DNA of 64,000 nucleotides from Sphingobium chungbukense (lineage in GTDB: Bacteria > Pseudomonadota > Alphaproteobacteria > Sphingomonadales > Sphingomonadaceae), in contig NZ_LBIC01000021.1 of assembly GCF_001005725.1 (NCBI RefSeq), positions 1 to 64,000 of the forward strand. The letters run 5' to 3'. The position numbers and the translations under genes are program-made. Shown here piece after piece: positions 10,290 through 19,325 of the stretch. Each line of letters begins with the position of its first letter. The stretch's first letter is position 1. The notes under the pieces are model-generated. The model ran no database searches. It saw nothing but the letters and a program-made list of their open reading frames with translations, and was not told where the DNA came from.

Positions 10290-11647
10290 TGGGGCGCATG
10301 GGGATGCACAGCATGACGAAATTTTCGGGCGCCGGTCGCGCCGTGACTGTTGCCATGATGATCGCCCTGCTTGCAGGCTGCGGCGTGATCGGCGGCAAGA
10401 AGGGTGGCCCCAAGACCCCGGTGGTCGGCAAGCGCACCTCGATCCTCAGCAATGAGCAGGGGGTGGAGGTCGACCCGACGCTGGCCGATGTGCCCGTGAC
10501 CCTGCCCGAACCCTATGCCAACGACCAATGGTCGCAGCCGGGCGGCAGCCCCGCCAAGACGATGGGCAATCTGGCGCTGGGCGCGTCACCCTCGCAGGCC
10601 TGGACCGCCTCCATCGCAGGCAGCACGCCGCAGGCCCGCCTCGCCTCCGCCCCGGTGGTGGTCGGCGGCAAGCTCTATGTCATCGACGCCGATGCGCGGG
10701 TGATCGCGTTCGACGCCAATAGCGGTGCGAAGCTGTGGCAGACCGCCCTGCCCGCCGAGGGCAGCGGCCGCGCCCTGTTCGGCGGCGGCGTCAGCGTGAT
10801 CGACGGCAAGCTCTATGCCAGCACCGGCGTGGGCGACGTTGCCGCGCTGGACGCCAATACGGGCGCGGTCCTGTGGAAGAAGCGCCCCGGCGGCCCGCTG
10901 CGCGGCGCGCCGACCCTGGCCAACGGCCATGTCTATGTGATGGGCCAGGACAATCAGATCTTCGCCCTCAATCAGAGCGATGGCGAAGTGCAGTGGACCG
11001 ACAGCGGCACGTTGCAGGTCACGGGCATTTTCGGCGTGGCGGCTCCGGCCGCGGCGCAGGGCACAGTGATCGCGGGCTACAGTTCGGGCGAACTCACCGC
11101 CTATCGCTATGAAAATGGCCGGACGCTGTGGGGTGACGCCCTCTCGCGCACCAGCATTTCCACCGCCGTCGCCACGCTCACCGACATCGACGCCGATCCG
11201 GTGATCGATCGCGGCCGGGTCTTCGCCATTGGCCAGGGCGGCCGCATGGCCAGTTACGAACTGGTGAGCGGCCAGCGCCTGTGGGAAATCAACATTGCGG
11301 GCATTTCCACCCCTTCGGTCGTGGGCGAATGGGTGTTCGCCGTCACCAGCGACGCGAAACTGCTCTGCGTCGCCCGCGCCACCGGCAAGATTCGCTGGAT
11401 CAGCCAGCTTCGCCGCTGGGAAAAGGTGAAGAAGAAGGACAAGGCGATCCGCTGGACCGGCCCGCTCCTGGCGGGTGGGCGCCTGATCCTGGTGTCGACC
11501 CATGGCGACCTCAATTATGTCGATCCGACGACCGGCAAGATCGAGGCGGAACGCGACCTGAAGAAGTCCATGTCGCTTTCGCCGGTGGTGGCGAACAACA
11601 CGCTGTATATCCTCGCCGATGACGGAAAGCTGACGGCGTTTCGCTGA
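10286..11647 (+). CDS. bamB: outer-membrane assembly lipoprotein BamB
   Basis: BamB is the eight-bladed beta-propeller lipoprotein of the BAM complex that inserts outer-membrane proteins. The lipobox LLAGC is visible with Cys32 if translation starts at 10286 (Cys23 from the ATG at 10313). PQQ-like propeller repeats run through the body, for example GKLYVIDADARVIAFDANSG and GKLYASTGVGDVAALDANTG, each with the AxD..TG..LW motif. The first possible ATG overlaps the yfgM-like stop by four bases, so translation is probably coupled. The 453-aa length is longer than the E. coli protein (about 390) but normal for alphaproteobacteria. Confidence 0.94.
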   Translation: MMGRMGMHSMTKFSGAGRAVTVAMMIALLAGCGVIGGKKGGPKTPVVGKRTSILSNEQGVEVDPTLADVPVTLPEPYANDQWSQPGGSPAKTMGNLALGASPSQAWTASIAGSTPQARLASAPVVVGGKLYVIDADARVIAFDANSGAKLWQTALPAEGSGRALFGGGVSVIDGKLYASTGVGDVAALDANTGAVLWKKRPGGPLRGAPTLANGHVYVMGQDNQIFALNQSDGEVQWTDSGTLQVTGIFGVAAPAAAQGTVIAGYSSGELTAYRYENGRTLWGDALSRTSISTAVATLTDIDADPVIDRGRVFAIGQGGRMASYELVSGQRLWEINIAGISTPSVVGEWVFAVTSDAKLLCVARATGKIRWISQLRRWEKVKKKDKAIRWTGPLLAGGRLILVSTHGDLNYVDPTTGKIEAERDLKKSMSLSPVVANNTLYILADDGKLTAFR

Positions 11648-11671
11648 CGCCTTCAATAATGCTAAGTAACC

Positions 11672-11737
11672 GTGCTCCTGCGCAGGCGGGAGGCCAGTTC
11701 CGCCTTCTGGACTGGACTCCCGCCTGCGCAGGAGCAC
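11672..11737. repeat. REP-like inverted repeat between bamB and der
   Basis: Two perfect 21-bp arms, 11672-11692 (beginning GTGCTCCTGCGCAGGCGGGA) and 11717-11737, flank a 24-bp spacer. In the spacer CCAGT can pair with ACTGG. The arm core CTCCTGCGCAGGCGGGAG is itself a near palindrome. This resembles the dispersed CTCCTGCG-AGGC-GGAG repeats I associate with sphingomonad intergenic regions. It could stabilise the bamB mRNA or attenuate der. Confidence 0.75.
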
Positions 11738-11764
11738 CACTATTTTAAAGGATACGGGCCTCTC

Positions 11765-13132
11765 ATGCTGCCCACCGTTGCCATTGTCGGGCGCCCCAAT
11801 GTGGGAAAGTCCACCCTCTTCAACCGGCTGGTCGGCAAGAAGCTGGCGCTGGTCGACGATCAGCCCGGCGTGACCCGCGACCGGCGGGAGGGGCAGGCCA
11901 ATCTGCTCGGGGTCGATTTCACCATCATCGACACTGCCGGTTACGAAGATGAAGACCCGCAGACCCTGCCCGGCCGGATGCGCATGCAGACGCAGGCGGC
12001 CGTGGAAAATGCCGATGTCGCCCTGTTCGTCGTGGATGCCCGGGCCGGCATCACCCCGCTGGACGAGGAAATCGCCCGCTGGCTGCGCGAGGGCGACGCC
12101 CCCGTCGTGCTGATGGCCAACAAGGCCGAGGGCAAGGCAGGCGACGACGGCGTGATGGAGGCGTTCAGCCTGGGCCTGGGCGACCCTGTCCCCTTCTCCG
12201 CCGAACATGGCCAGGGACTGGCCGATCTGTTCCAGGCGCTGCTCCCCTATATCGACCGCGAGGAGGAGGAAGAGGAGGCTGAACCCGAAGAGGCCGATCT
12301 CGAATCCGCGCCGCTGAAGCTCGCCATCGTCGGCCGCCCCAATGCGGGCAAGTCGACCCTCATCAACCGGCTGCTGGGCGAAAACCGCCTGCTGACCGGC
12401 CCCGAAGCGGGCATCACCCGCGACAGCATCGCTGTCGACTGGCAATGGACCGACCCGGACGGCAACGAACGCCCCGTCCGCCTGATCGACACGGCAGGCA
12501 TGCGCAAGCGCGCCAAGGTGCAGGACAAACTGGAAAAGCTGGCCGTTTCCGATGGCCTGAACGCTGTGAACTTCGCCGAAGTCGTGGTGTTGCTGCTCGA
12601 TTCCACCCGTGGGCTGGAGGCGCAGGACCTGCGCATCGCGGACAAGGTGATCGAGGAAGGCCGCGCCCTCGTCGTCGCGCTCAACAAATGGGACACGGTC
12701 GAGCATGGTTCGGCGCTCTATCAGGGCATCAAGCAGGCACTGTCGGACGGTCTCGCGCAGATACGCGGCGTGCCGATCATGACCGTCTCCGCCGCCACCG
12801 GGAAGGGGTTGGACGACCTCATCCGCGTCGCCTTCGAAACCCGCACCGCTTGGTCGCAGCGCGTTTCGACCGGCATCCTCAACCGCTGGTTCGAACGCGC
12901 GCTGGAGGCCAACCCACCCCCCGCCCCCGGCGGCAAGCGGATCAAGCTGCGCTACATCACCCAGAACAAGACCCGTCCGCCGACCTTCGTGCTGTTCGGC
13001 ACGCGGCTGGACGAGCTGCCGGAAAGCTATCGCCGCTATCTGGTGAACGGCATCCGGAAAGAGCTGGGCTTCGGCGCGGTGCCGGTGCGCCTGACGCTGC
13101 GCAGCGCCAAAAACCCCTATGCCAGCAAGTGA
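11765..13132 (+). CDS. der: ribosome biogenesis GTPase Der (EngA)
   Basis: Der is the double-GTPase required for 50S subunit maturation. From ATG 11765 the protein is 455 aa. The first G domain has GRPNVGKS (residues 9-16), DTAGYEDED and NKAEG. The second has GRPNAGKS (190-197), DTAGMRKRAK and NKWD. A C-terminal KH-like domain ends the protein (TQNKTRPPTFVLFGT). The two domains are joined by a very acidic linker (EEEEEEAEPEEAD). The in-frame start at 11672 would translate the inverted repeat and is rejected. The tusA-like gene overlaps its last 14 bases. Confidence 0.97.
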   Translation: MLPTVAIVGRPNVGKSTLFNRLVGKKLALVDDQPGVTRDRREGQANLLGVDFTIIDTAGYEDEDPQTLPGRMRMQTQAAVENADVALFVVDARAGITPLDEEIARWLREGDAPVVLMANKAEGKAGDDGVMEAFSLGLGDPVPFSAEHGQGLADLFQALLPYIDREEEEEEAEPEEADLESAPLKLAIVGRPNAGKSTLINRLLGENRLLTGPEAGITRDSIAVDWQWTDPDGNERPVRLIDTAGMRKRAKVQDKLEKLAVSDGLNAVNFAEVVVLLLDSTRGLEAQDLRIADKVIEEGRALVVALNKWDTVEHGSALYQGIKQALSDGLAQIRGVPIMTVSAATGKGLDDLIRVAFETRTAWSQRVSTGILNRWFERALEANPPPAPGGKRIKLRYITQNKTRPPTFVLFGTRLDELPESYRRYLVNGIRKELGFGAVPVRLTLRSAKNPYASK

Positions 13133-13340
13133 AGGCGTGCATATCGACGCCAGGGGCATGAAATGTCCCTGGCCCGCGCTGCGCGCCGCCCGCGCCATGC
13201 GCTCGGCCAAGACCATCACCATCGAGGCCGACGACCCCATCGCGCCCGCGGAACTGGAAGCGCTGGCCCGGCAACAGGGCTGGATCTTCACGGCCAGGGG
13301 ACCGCATCTCTTCGCGATCGCCCTTGCGGTAACGGCTTAA
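13119..13340 (+). CDS. TusA-like sulfurtransferase
   Basis: This 73-aa protein of the TusA/SirA/YeeD family has the signature IDARGMKCPWPALRAARAM near its N-terminus. The Cys of CPWP (about residue 16) is the persulfide-carrying residue in this family (CPxP). It starts inside the last codons of der (14-bp overlap), so it is co-translated with it. TusA proteins relay sulfur for tRNA thiolation or molybdenum cofactor; which role applies here cannot be decided. Confidence 0.88.
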   Translation: MPASEGVHIDARGMKCPWPALRAARAMRSAKTITIEADDPIAPAELEALARQQGWIFTARGPHLFAIALAVTA

Positions 13341-13398
13341 CCGGCTGTTTACGCCCCTCTTCTATACAGGCTGCGGCAAAACAGGGAGTGTCGCGAAG

Positions 13399-13839
13399 GT
13401 GTCATATCAAGAGGCCGAACTGGTCAACTGGACCGAGTTTGCCAAATCGCGGGGGGAACTGGGCAGCGCATTTCTGCGCATTCTCGGCTATTTCCGCGAA
13501 GATGGCGAAAAGGCCATCGGCGTGATCGAGGAAGCCTTCCGCGCACGCAGCGCCACTGCCCTGGTGACGCCCGCGCACACGCTGAAGGGCGAATCGGCCC
13601 AGTTCGGCGCCTATCGGCTGAGCGCCCTGGCGGAAAAGATCGAGATGGTCGCCCGCCGCTGCGTGGAAACCCGCGAAGAGCCCGATGAGCTGATCGAGGA
13701 TGTCGTCGCCCTGCGCCCTTGCTTCACCGAAACCATGGCATTGCTCGACCGTGACGCCAATCCGCTGGTCGCTCGGCGCCCCACGGGTTTCGGCCGCCGC
13801 GTCGACGCACCGGCCCAGGGTTTCGGCCGCGCCGTCTGA
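13399..13839 (+). CDS. Hpt-domain phosphotransfer protein
   Basis: The 146-aa protein is a single histidine phosphotransfer domain. The phospho-accepting His60 lies in PAHTLKGESAQFGA, the canonical HxLKG pattern. Helices on either side (about residues 12-110) fit a four-helix bundle. The C-terminal tail is low-complexity with two GFGR units (PTGFGRRV, AQGFGRAV). It starts with GTG 13399. No kinase or response regulator is adjacent, so it probably serves an unlinked phosphorelay. Confidence 0.88.
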   Translation: MSYQEAELVNWTEFAKSRGELGSAFLRILGYFREDGEKAIGVIEEAFRARSATALVTPAHTLKGESAQFGAYRLSALAEKIEMVARRCVETREEPDELIEDVVALRPCFTETMALLDRDANPLVARRPTGFGRRVDAPAQGFGRAV

Positions 13840-13891
13840 TCCTGAAAATCAGGTATTGAAATAAAACGGGTTATCGCCCCATATCCGGGGC

Positions 13892-14908
13892 ATGACCCGT
13901 TTTTCCGTTTTGGACCTCGTCCCCGTCAATGAAGGCAGCACCCCCGGCGAAGCGCTGGAGCGGGCCGCAGCCTTTGCCTCCCATGCCGAAGCCCTGGGCT
14001 TCCATCGCTATTGGGTGGCGGAACATCACGGCATGGCGGGCATCGCATCGGCCGCGACCGCCGTGGTGCTGGCGCATATCGGCCGGGCGACGAGCCGCAT
14101 CCGCATCGGCGCGGGCGGCATCATGCTGCCCAATCATGCGCCGCTGCTGATCGCGGAACAATTCGGCACGCTTGCGGCGCTGTTTCCCGGCCGCGTCGAC
14201 CTGGGGCTGGGCCGCGCGCCCGGTTCGGACCAGCGCGTCGCCCAAGCCATGCGCCGGACGCTGACCGGCGGGCCAGACGAATTTCCCCGCGACGTCATGG
14301 AATTGCAGGCCTATTTCGCGGGCGACGCCCGCCTCGGATTTCAGGCGACACCCGGAGCGGGGGAGGATGTGCCGCTCTGGATTCTGGGTTCCAGCCTCTA
14401 TGGCGCGCAACTGGCCGCCGCGCTCGGCCTGCCCTATGCCTTCGCCTCCCATTTCGCGCCCGGAGCGCTGGACGAGGCGATCGCCATCTACCGGCGCGAT
14501 TTCAAGCCTTCGGCCCAGCTCAAATATCCCTATGTCATGGCGGGGTATAATGTCTTCGCTGCCGACACGGACGAGGAAGCGCGCCTGGTCGCCACCTCCA
14601 TGCAGCAGGCCTTTGTCCGCCTGCGCACGGGCCAGCCGGGCAAGTTGCAACCGCCGGTTCCCGGCTATTATGAAAGCCTGCCACCGCAAGCGCAGGCGAT
14701 GCTGGCCGATGCGCTGAACGCCTCCACCATCGGGACGCAAGCCGATGTCGAGCGCGACCTTGCCGCCTTCATCCGTCGCACCCAGGTCGATGAGATCATA
14801 TTGGGCGGCCAGATACATGATTTCGACGCCCGCAAACGCAGCCTGGAAATCGCCATGACCGCCGCGAAAGCAGTGTCAGGCGGCCATGAGGCGGCCGCCG
14901 CTGAGTAG
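13892..14908 (+). CDS. luciferase-like flavin-dependent monooxygenase
   Basis: This LLM-class TIM-barrel flavoenzyme has 338 aa. Features include FSVLDLVPVNEGSTPGEALE at the N-terminus, YWVAEHHGMAGIASAAT (the first-strand HH motif), IRIGAGGIMLPNHAPL and a GRVDLGLGRAPGSD loop typical of the MsnO8/YhbW group. It likely uses reduced FMN and oxygen on an unknown small molecule in the cytoplasm. Its last 33 bases overlap the end of the convergent acyltransferase gene. Confidence 0.9.
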   Translation: MTRFSVLDLVPVNEGSTPGEALERAAAFASHAEALGFHRYWVAEHHGMAGIASAATAVVLAHIGRATSRIRIGAGGIMLPNHAPLLIAEQFGTLAALFPGRVDLGLGRAPGSDQRVAQAMRRTLTGGPDEFPRDVMELQAYFAGDARLGFQATPGAGEDVPLWILGSSLYGAQLAAALGLPYAFASHFAPGALDEAIAIYRRDFKPSAQLKYPYVMAGYNVFAADTDEEARLVATSMQQAFVRLRTGQPGKLQPPVPGYYESLPPQAQAMLADALNASTIGTQADVERDLAAFIRRTQVDEIILGGQIHDFDARKRSLEIAMTAAKAVSGGHEAAAAE

Positions 14909-16006
14909 CTTCGCCAGCTGCGGCGAGGCGCGGCTGAGCAGCGATCCCAGCAGGATCACGGCCACCAGCACCAGCAAAGGCTGCACCAGCAGATAGGCGG
15001 GATAGAAGGGCGAGCCGAGCTTTCCGAACAGCGCGCCCAGCACCGGGCCGCCCAGCCAGATCAGGATCAGGTGCGAGCAGAAGAGGAAGAAGGCGAACGG
15101 TTCGATCCGCAGCAGCATCCCCCGCGCCACGCTGGCAGCGAGGCTCCAGGCGAACCGCCAGAAGAAGACCGCTGCGGCGATCCGCACCGCCATGTCGAGC
15201 GTGGAAATGGCGATGCCCGGCATGCCGCTGCCGGGATGCAGCGAAACATAAAGCTGCGCGCTCATCAACAATGCGAAGGGCGCCGCCGCGACCATCCAGG
15301 GAAGCCCGGCCACCCGATCGGCCAGCCCTTCGCGGCGGGCGATGATGCCCATGACGAAGAAGAACAGGATCGACGCCCGCATCAGCACCGGCGGTCCCCA
15401 GCCCATGATCTGGCACAGCGCCGCCATGACCGCGATCGACCCCAGCATCCAGCCGGGCAGCCGCACGAACAGGGGTGCCGCGAGCATGCACAGGAATAGG
15501 TCGCGCAGGAACGGCATCTGGACATTGATGTCGGGATTGCGGCTGACGATGAACAATTCCTGGAACATCCAGCCGGTCGACGACGGCACCGGCGCCGCCA
15601 GACCCAGCGCCCAGGCCGCGCCCGACACGAACAGGATCGCCAAACCGTTCCACAATATCATCGGCAACAATATGGTCCGGGCCTTGCGCCCGACATGCCG
15701 CACCCAGTCTTGCGTGCGCGCCGATCCGCCCACCAGCCAGCCGGAAATCAGGCCGAGCAGCGGCACCGCGCTCCGCCCGAAAATCTCCATCAGCGTCCAG
15801 CGCAGGCTTTCCTGAGGCGTGCCGCGCAGACCTTCCAGATCATGACCGCTCAGGCCCGTCCAGGCATGGACATAAACCACGCCCAATATGCAGATGACGC
15901 GGGCGATGGAAATCGCATCGGATCGGCGCGCCGCGTCGGTCGTCAGCCTCTGGATCAAATGATTTTCCCGATTGTTGGCAAATGTTTGAACGGCCAATTC
16001 CGACAC
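14876..16006 (-). CDS. acyltransferase-3 family membrane protein
   Basis: The 376-aa integral membrane protein has about ten transmembrane segments. The N-terminal family motif ISIARVICILGVVYVHAWTG (residues about 32-51) includes the conserved His of acyltransferase-3 enzymes. The family O-acylates sugars, exopolysaccharide or lipids. Translation begins at a GTG (16006); 150 bp upstream lie between it and the divergent HerA-like gene. No glycosyltransferase genes are near, so the acceptor is unknown. Confidence 0.87.
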   Translation of the reverse strand: MSELAVQTFANNRENHLIQRLTTDAARRSDAISIARVICILGVVYVHAWTGLSGHDLEGLRGTPQESLRWTLMEIFGRSAVPLLGLISGWLVGGSARTQDWVRHVGRKARTILLPMILWNGLAILFVSGAAWALGLAAPVPSSTGWMFQELFIVSRNPDINVQMPFLRDLFLCMLAAPLFVRLPGWMLGSIAVMAALCQIMGWGPPVLMRASILFFFVMGIIARREGLADRVAGLPWMVAAAPFALLMSAQLYVSLHPGSGMPGIAISTLDMAVRIAAAVFFWRFAWSLAASVARGMLLRIEPFAFFLFCSHLILIWLGGPVLGALFGKLGSPFYPAYLLVQPLLVLVAVILLGSLLSRASPQLAKLLSGGRLMAA

Positions 16007-16147
16007 AGGGTTCCTCTGGCATCACGGCCCGAGCGATCGGCCGTTCCATCTTTATGGGGCCGGGATAAGCATATTCTTTACCAGTCCCCGGTTAAATCGG
16101 TCCGACGTGCCGGAATCCGGTCGGGACGAAAGGGGAAATAAAGGCTC

Positions 16148-17806
16148 ATGACCCATATGCAAGGTGCTGAACATTTCGTCGGCGCGCAGGCGCACGCTTT
16201 TCAGGCACCTGCCGACGCCATGGGCATGGTTTTCCAGATCGCCGGGTCAAGCTCCCAGATCATCATCGACAGCACCCGGATCGCCGTTCTGGCCCATGAT
16301 CCCGATCCCTGCATCGCCATGGCCGGACAGGTCGGCAGTCAGGTGAAGATGCGGGTCGGCCATGTCTGGCTGATCGCCAGCGTCCGGGCCATGGCGATGG
16401 ACCGCCGCGACAGCAACAGCATCATCGTCGACATCGATTTTCTCGGCGAAGGTGACGAGGAAAAACTGACCGGCCGCATCTACCGCTTCCGCCGTGGCGT
16501 CACCCGCTATCCTGCTCCGGGGACGGAAGTCTATCCGGTGTCGAGCGCGGACATGCAGCAAATCTATTCGGCCGACGATCGCCCCCATGTGCAGATCGGT
16601 ACCGTCTATCCGACCGCCGACACGCGTGCGGCGCTCTATGTCGATTCGATGCTGGGCAAGCATTTCGCGCTGCTGGGATCGACCGGCACCGGCAAGTCGA
16701 CCAGCGCCGCGCTGATCCTCCACCGCATCTGCGACCTGTCGCCGCAGGGGCATATCGTGATGATCGATCCCCATGGCGAATATGGCGCGGCTTTCCAGAC
16801 CAATGGCGCCGTGTTCGACGTCAACAACCTCGCCCTCCCTTATTGGCTGATGAATTTCGAGGAGCATTGCGAGGTGTTCGTCACTTCCGAAGGTTCGGAG
16901 CGGACGGTCGACTGCGACATCCTCGCCAAATGCCTGCTGGCGGCGCGATCGAAGAATCGGCTGGCCGAGAGCATCGGGCGACTGACGGTCGATTCGCCGG
17001 TTCCCTATCTGCTCTCCGACCTCACCAACATCCTCCAGAACGAGATGGGCAAGCTGGACAAGGGCACCGGATCGCTGCCCTATATGCGGCTGAAGACCAA
17101 GATCGACGAGATCAGGAGCGATCCGCGCTACAGCTTCATGTTCTCCGGCATGCTGGTCGCGGACACGATGCAGGAATTCATCGCCAAGATCTTCCGCCTG
17201 CCTTCGGGCGGCAAGCCGATCTCGATCATCGACGTATCCTCCATGCCGTCCGACATCACGTCGGTCGTCGTGTCGGTGCTCTCGCGGCTGGTGTTCGACT
17301 ATGCCCTGTGGGCGCGCGACGAGCCGCAGCGGCCCATCCTTCTCGTCTGCGAAGAGGCGCATCGCTACATCCCCAGCAGCACCACCGGCGGCGGTCAGGC
17401 GGTACGGCGCATATTGGAGCGTATCGCGAAGGAAGGCCGTAAATATGGCGTTTCGCTGGGGCTCATCACCCAGCGTCCGTCCGATCTGGCCGAAGGCGTG
17501 CTGTCGCAATGCGGCACGATCATCTCGATGCGCCTCAACAACGACCGCGACCAGGCCTTCGTCAAGGCGGCCATGCCCGAAGGCGCGCGTGGGTTCCTCG
17601 ATTCCATCCCGGCGCTCCGCAATCGCGAAGCGATCATCTGCGGCGAAGGCGTCGCCGTGCCGATCCGCGTGGCGCTCGACAATCTGGAGGAGGAACGGCG
17701 TCCCGCTTCGGGCGATCCGAGCTTCACCGAATTGTGGCGGCAGTCCGGCGGCGAAGCGGATATTCTCGACCGCACCATCACCCGTTGGCGCAGTCAGGGA
17801 CGTTAA
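16148..17806 (+). CDS. HerA-like DUF87 hexameric ATPase
   Basis: The 552-aa protein belongs to the HerA/FtsK superfamily of DNA translocases. An N-terminal HAS-type barrel (about residues 25-160) precedes Walker A GSTGTGKST (about 176-184). The motif VMIDPHGEYG follows, then the Walker B region ILLVCEEAHRYIP and the sensor-like GLITQRPSDLAEGVLSQCGT. HerA works with NurA in DNA end resection in archaea, and bacterial homologues occur alone or in defence pairs. No nuclease, SIR2 or DUF4297 partner flanks it here, so a housekeeping DNA-translocase role is more likely. Starts at ATG 16148. Confidence 0.88.
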   Translation: MTHMQGAEHFVGAQAHAFQAPADAMGMVFQIAGSSSQIIIDSTRIAVLAHDPDPCIAMAGQVGSQVKMRVGHVWLIASVRAMAMDRRDSNSIIVDIDFLGEGDEEKLTGRIYRFRRGVTRYPAPGTEVYPVSSADMQQIYSADDRPHVQIGTVYPTADTRAALYVDSMLGKHFALLGSTGTGKSTSAALILHRICDLSPQGHIVMIDPHGEYGAAFQTNGAVFDVNNLALPYWLMNFEEHCEVFVTSEGSERTVDCDILAKCLLAARSKNRLAESIGRLTVDSPVPYLLSDLTNILQNEMGKLDKGTGSLPYMRLKTKIDEIRSDPRYSFMFSGMLVADTMQEFIAKIFRLPSGGKPISIIDVSSMPSDITSVVVSVLSRLVFDYALWARDEPQRPILLVCEEAHRYIPSSTTGGGQAVRRILERIAKEGRKYGVSLGLITQRPSDLAEGVLSQCGTIISMRLNNDRDQAFVKAAMPEGARGFLDSIPALRNREAIICGEGVAVPIRVALDNLEEERRPASGDPSFTELWRQSGGEADILDRTITRWRSQGR

Positions 17807-17833
17807 CCTGCCGAAAGGCAAGCGGACCGCAAC

Positions 17834-19282
17834 TCAGCCCGTCGGTGCAATCCGCCCGGCGGGCTCCCCTTCCGCATTGATCGCTTCGCGGCATTCCTCC
17901 TCATTGGGCGGCGCGAGCAGCTTCGCTTTCTTCCACCCGCCGCGGATATAATAAGCGAGGGCCAGCAACAGCGTCGCGCCCGATCCGATCGGGAAGCTCA
18001 GCCATAGCGCGTCCGCACCGATCGATCCGTAGCTGAGCTTGTAGAAGCCCAGCCGGACCACGAACATGGTGAAGGCCAGGATGATCAGCGGTCCCACCAC
18101 GACGCCGTTCGCCCGCATCACGCCGAAGAAGATCATCGAGCAGCCGAAGAAGATGAAGCTCCAGCTGGCCAGCAATTGCATGTGCCAGGCGACCGGAATG
18201 GCGGGACTGCCCGATCCCAGGAACAGCGCCAACAGGGCTTCGTGGAACAGGAGCATCACCGCGACCATCGCCCCGGTGACGAGCAGCAGATAGCCGATGC
18301 CATAGGAGGCGATCTGCCCCACCCGGTCCCATCGGCCCGCGCCGATATTCTGCGCCGCCATGGCACTGACCGCCGCACCCATCGCCATGGCGGGCATCTG
18401 CAAATAGGTCCAGAGTTGCTGCGCCGCGCCATAGGCGGCGGTCGTCACCAGCCCCTCCCGGTTGACGAGGCCGATCATCACCAGCCCGGACGCCGACATG
18501 ACGATCATCTGCAAACCCATGGGCAGCCCCTTGCCCACCAGCAGCCGGACCTGCTCGGCGGTGGGCAGCAGATAGGCGAGTTCCTCGCCCCGCAAGCGCA
18601 GCGGCAGGTCGTTGCGGTATATATAGACGATGACGCCGATCAGGCTGACGATGCCCGCCGCCGCGGTGGCGGTGGCCGATCCGGCTATGCCCATCTCCGG
18701 GAATGGCCCGATGCCGCGGATCAACACCGGGTTCAGCACCAGGTCGACGCCGACGCTGACGAACATGAAGATCAGCGGCGTGCGCGCATCACCCGTGCCG
18801 CGCAGCCCCATCATGATCATGACGCTAAGCAGCGTGGCAGGCATGGCGATGAAGATCACGCGCAGATAGACGAGTGCAGGATCGAAGGCTTCGGCGGGCG
18901 TCGCCAGCAGGCGCAGCAGGGCGGGCGCGCCCAGCCATCCCGCCAGCGCGACGACCAACGCCAATATCGTGCAGAAACCCACCGCCGAGCCGAAGGCCCG
19001 CCGCGCCGAGGCGATGTCCCGCGCACCGAAGGATTGAGCGATGACCACCGTCGCCGCCATGCCGAACCCGAAGACGATGGAGAACATGAGGAACATGATG
19101 ATGTTCGCATTAGCCGTCGCCGCCAGCGCCCGCTCGCCCAGGAAGCGGCCGACCCAGATCGCGTTGATCGATCCGTTCAGCGATTGCAGCACGTTGGAGC
19201 CGAGCGTCGGCAGCGCGAACAGCAGCAGGGCCGGGCCGATCGGCCCCCGCGTCAAATCCCGTCCCTTTGCCCCTCCGTCCAT
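17834..19282 (-). CDS. MATE-family efflux transporter
   Basis: This 482-aa inner-membrane protein has 12 predicted hydrophobic segments in the two six-helix bundles of the MATE/NorM fold. Characteristic stretches are LFALPTLGSNVLQSLNGSIN in helix 1, IWVGRFLGERALAA and GLPMGLQMIVMS at the start of the second half. It exports cationic drugs or metabolites in exchange for protons or sodium. It is 43 bp downstream of valS on the same strand and might be co-transcribed with it. Confidence 0.92.
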   Translation of the reverse strand: MDGGAKGRDLTRGPIGPALLLFALPTLGSNVLQSLNGSINAIWVGRFLGERALAATANANIIMFLMFSIVFGFGMAATVVIAQSFGARDIASARRAFGSAVGFCTILALVVALAGWLGAPALLRLLATPAEAFDPALVYLRVIFIAMPATLLSVMIMMGLRGTGDARTPLIFMFVSVGVDLVLNPVLIRGIGPFPEMGIAGSATATAAAGIVSLIGVIVYIYRNDLPLRLRGEELAYLLPTAEQVRLLVGKGLPMGLQMIVMSASGLVMIGLVNREGLVTTAAYGAAQQLWTYLQMPAMAMGAAVSAMAAQNIGAGRWDRVGQIASYGIGYLLLVTGAMVAVMLLFHEALLALFLGSGSPAIPVAWHMQLLASWSFIFFGCSMIFFGVMRANGVVVGPLIILAFTMFVVRLGFYKLSYGSIGADALWLSFPIGSGATLLLALAYYIRGGWKKAKLLAPPNEEECREAINAEGEPAGRIAPTG

Positions 19283-19325
19283 CGTCCCTCTTCTTATGTC
19301 CTGTCGTCGATGAACGGAAGGCCGA

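Noticed and set aside
10586..13291. 901-codon minus-strand open frame opposite bamB and der
   Set aside because: It runs across two conserved genes and the inverted repeat; the composition is typical of an antisense shadow.
16148..17806. HerA-based anti-phage defence system
   Set aside because: No SIR2, DUF4297 or NurA-like partner gene is adjacent; neighbours are an acyltransferase and a MATE transporter.
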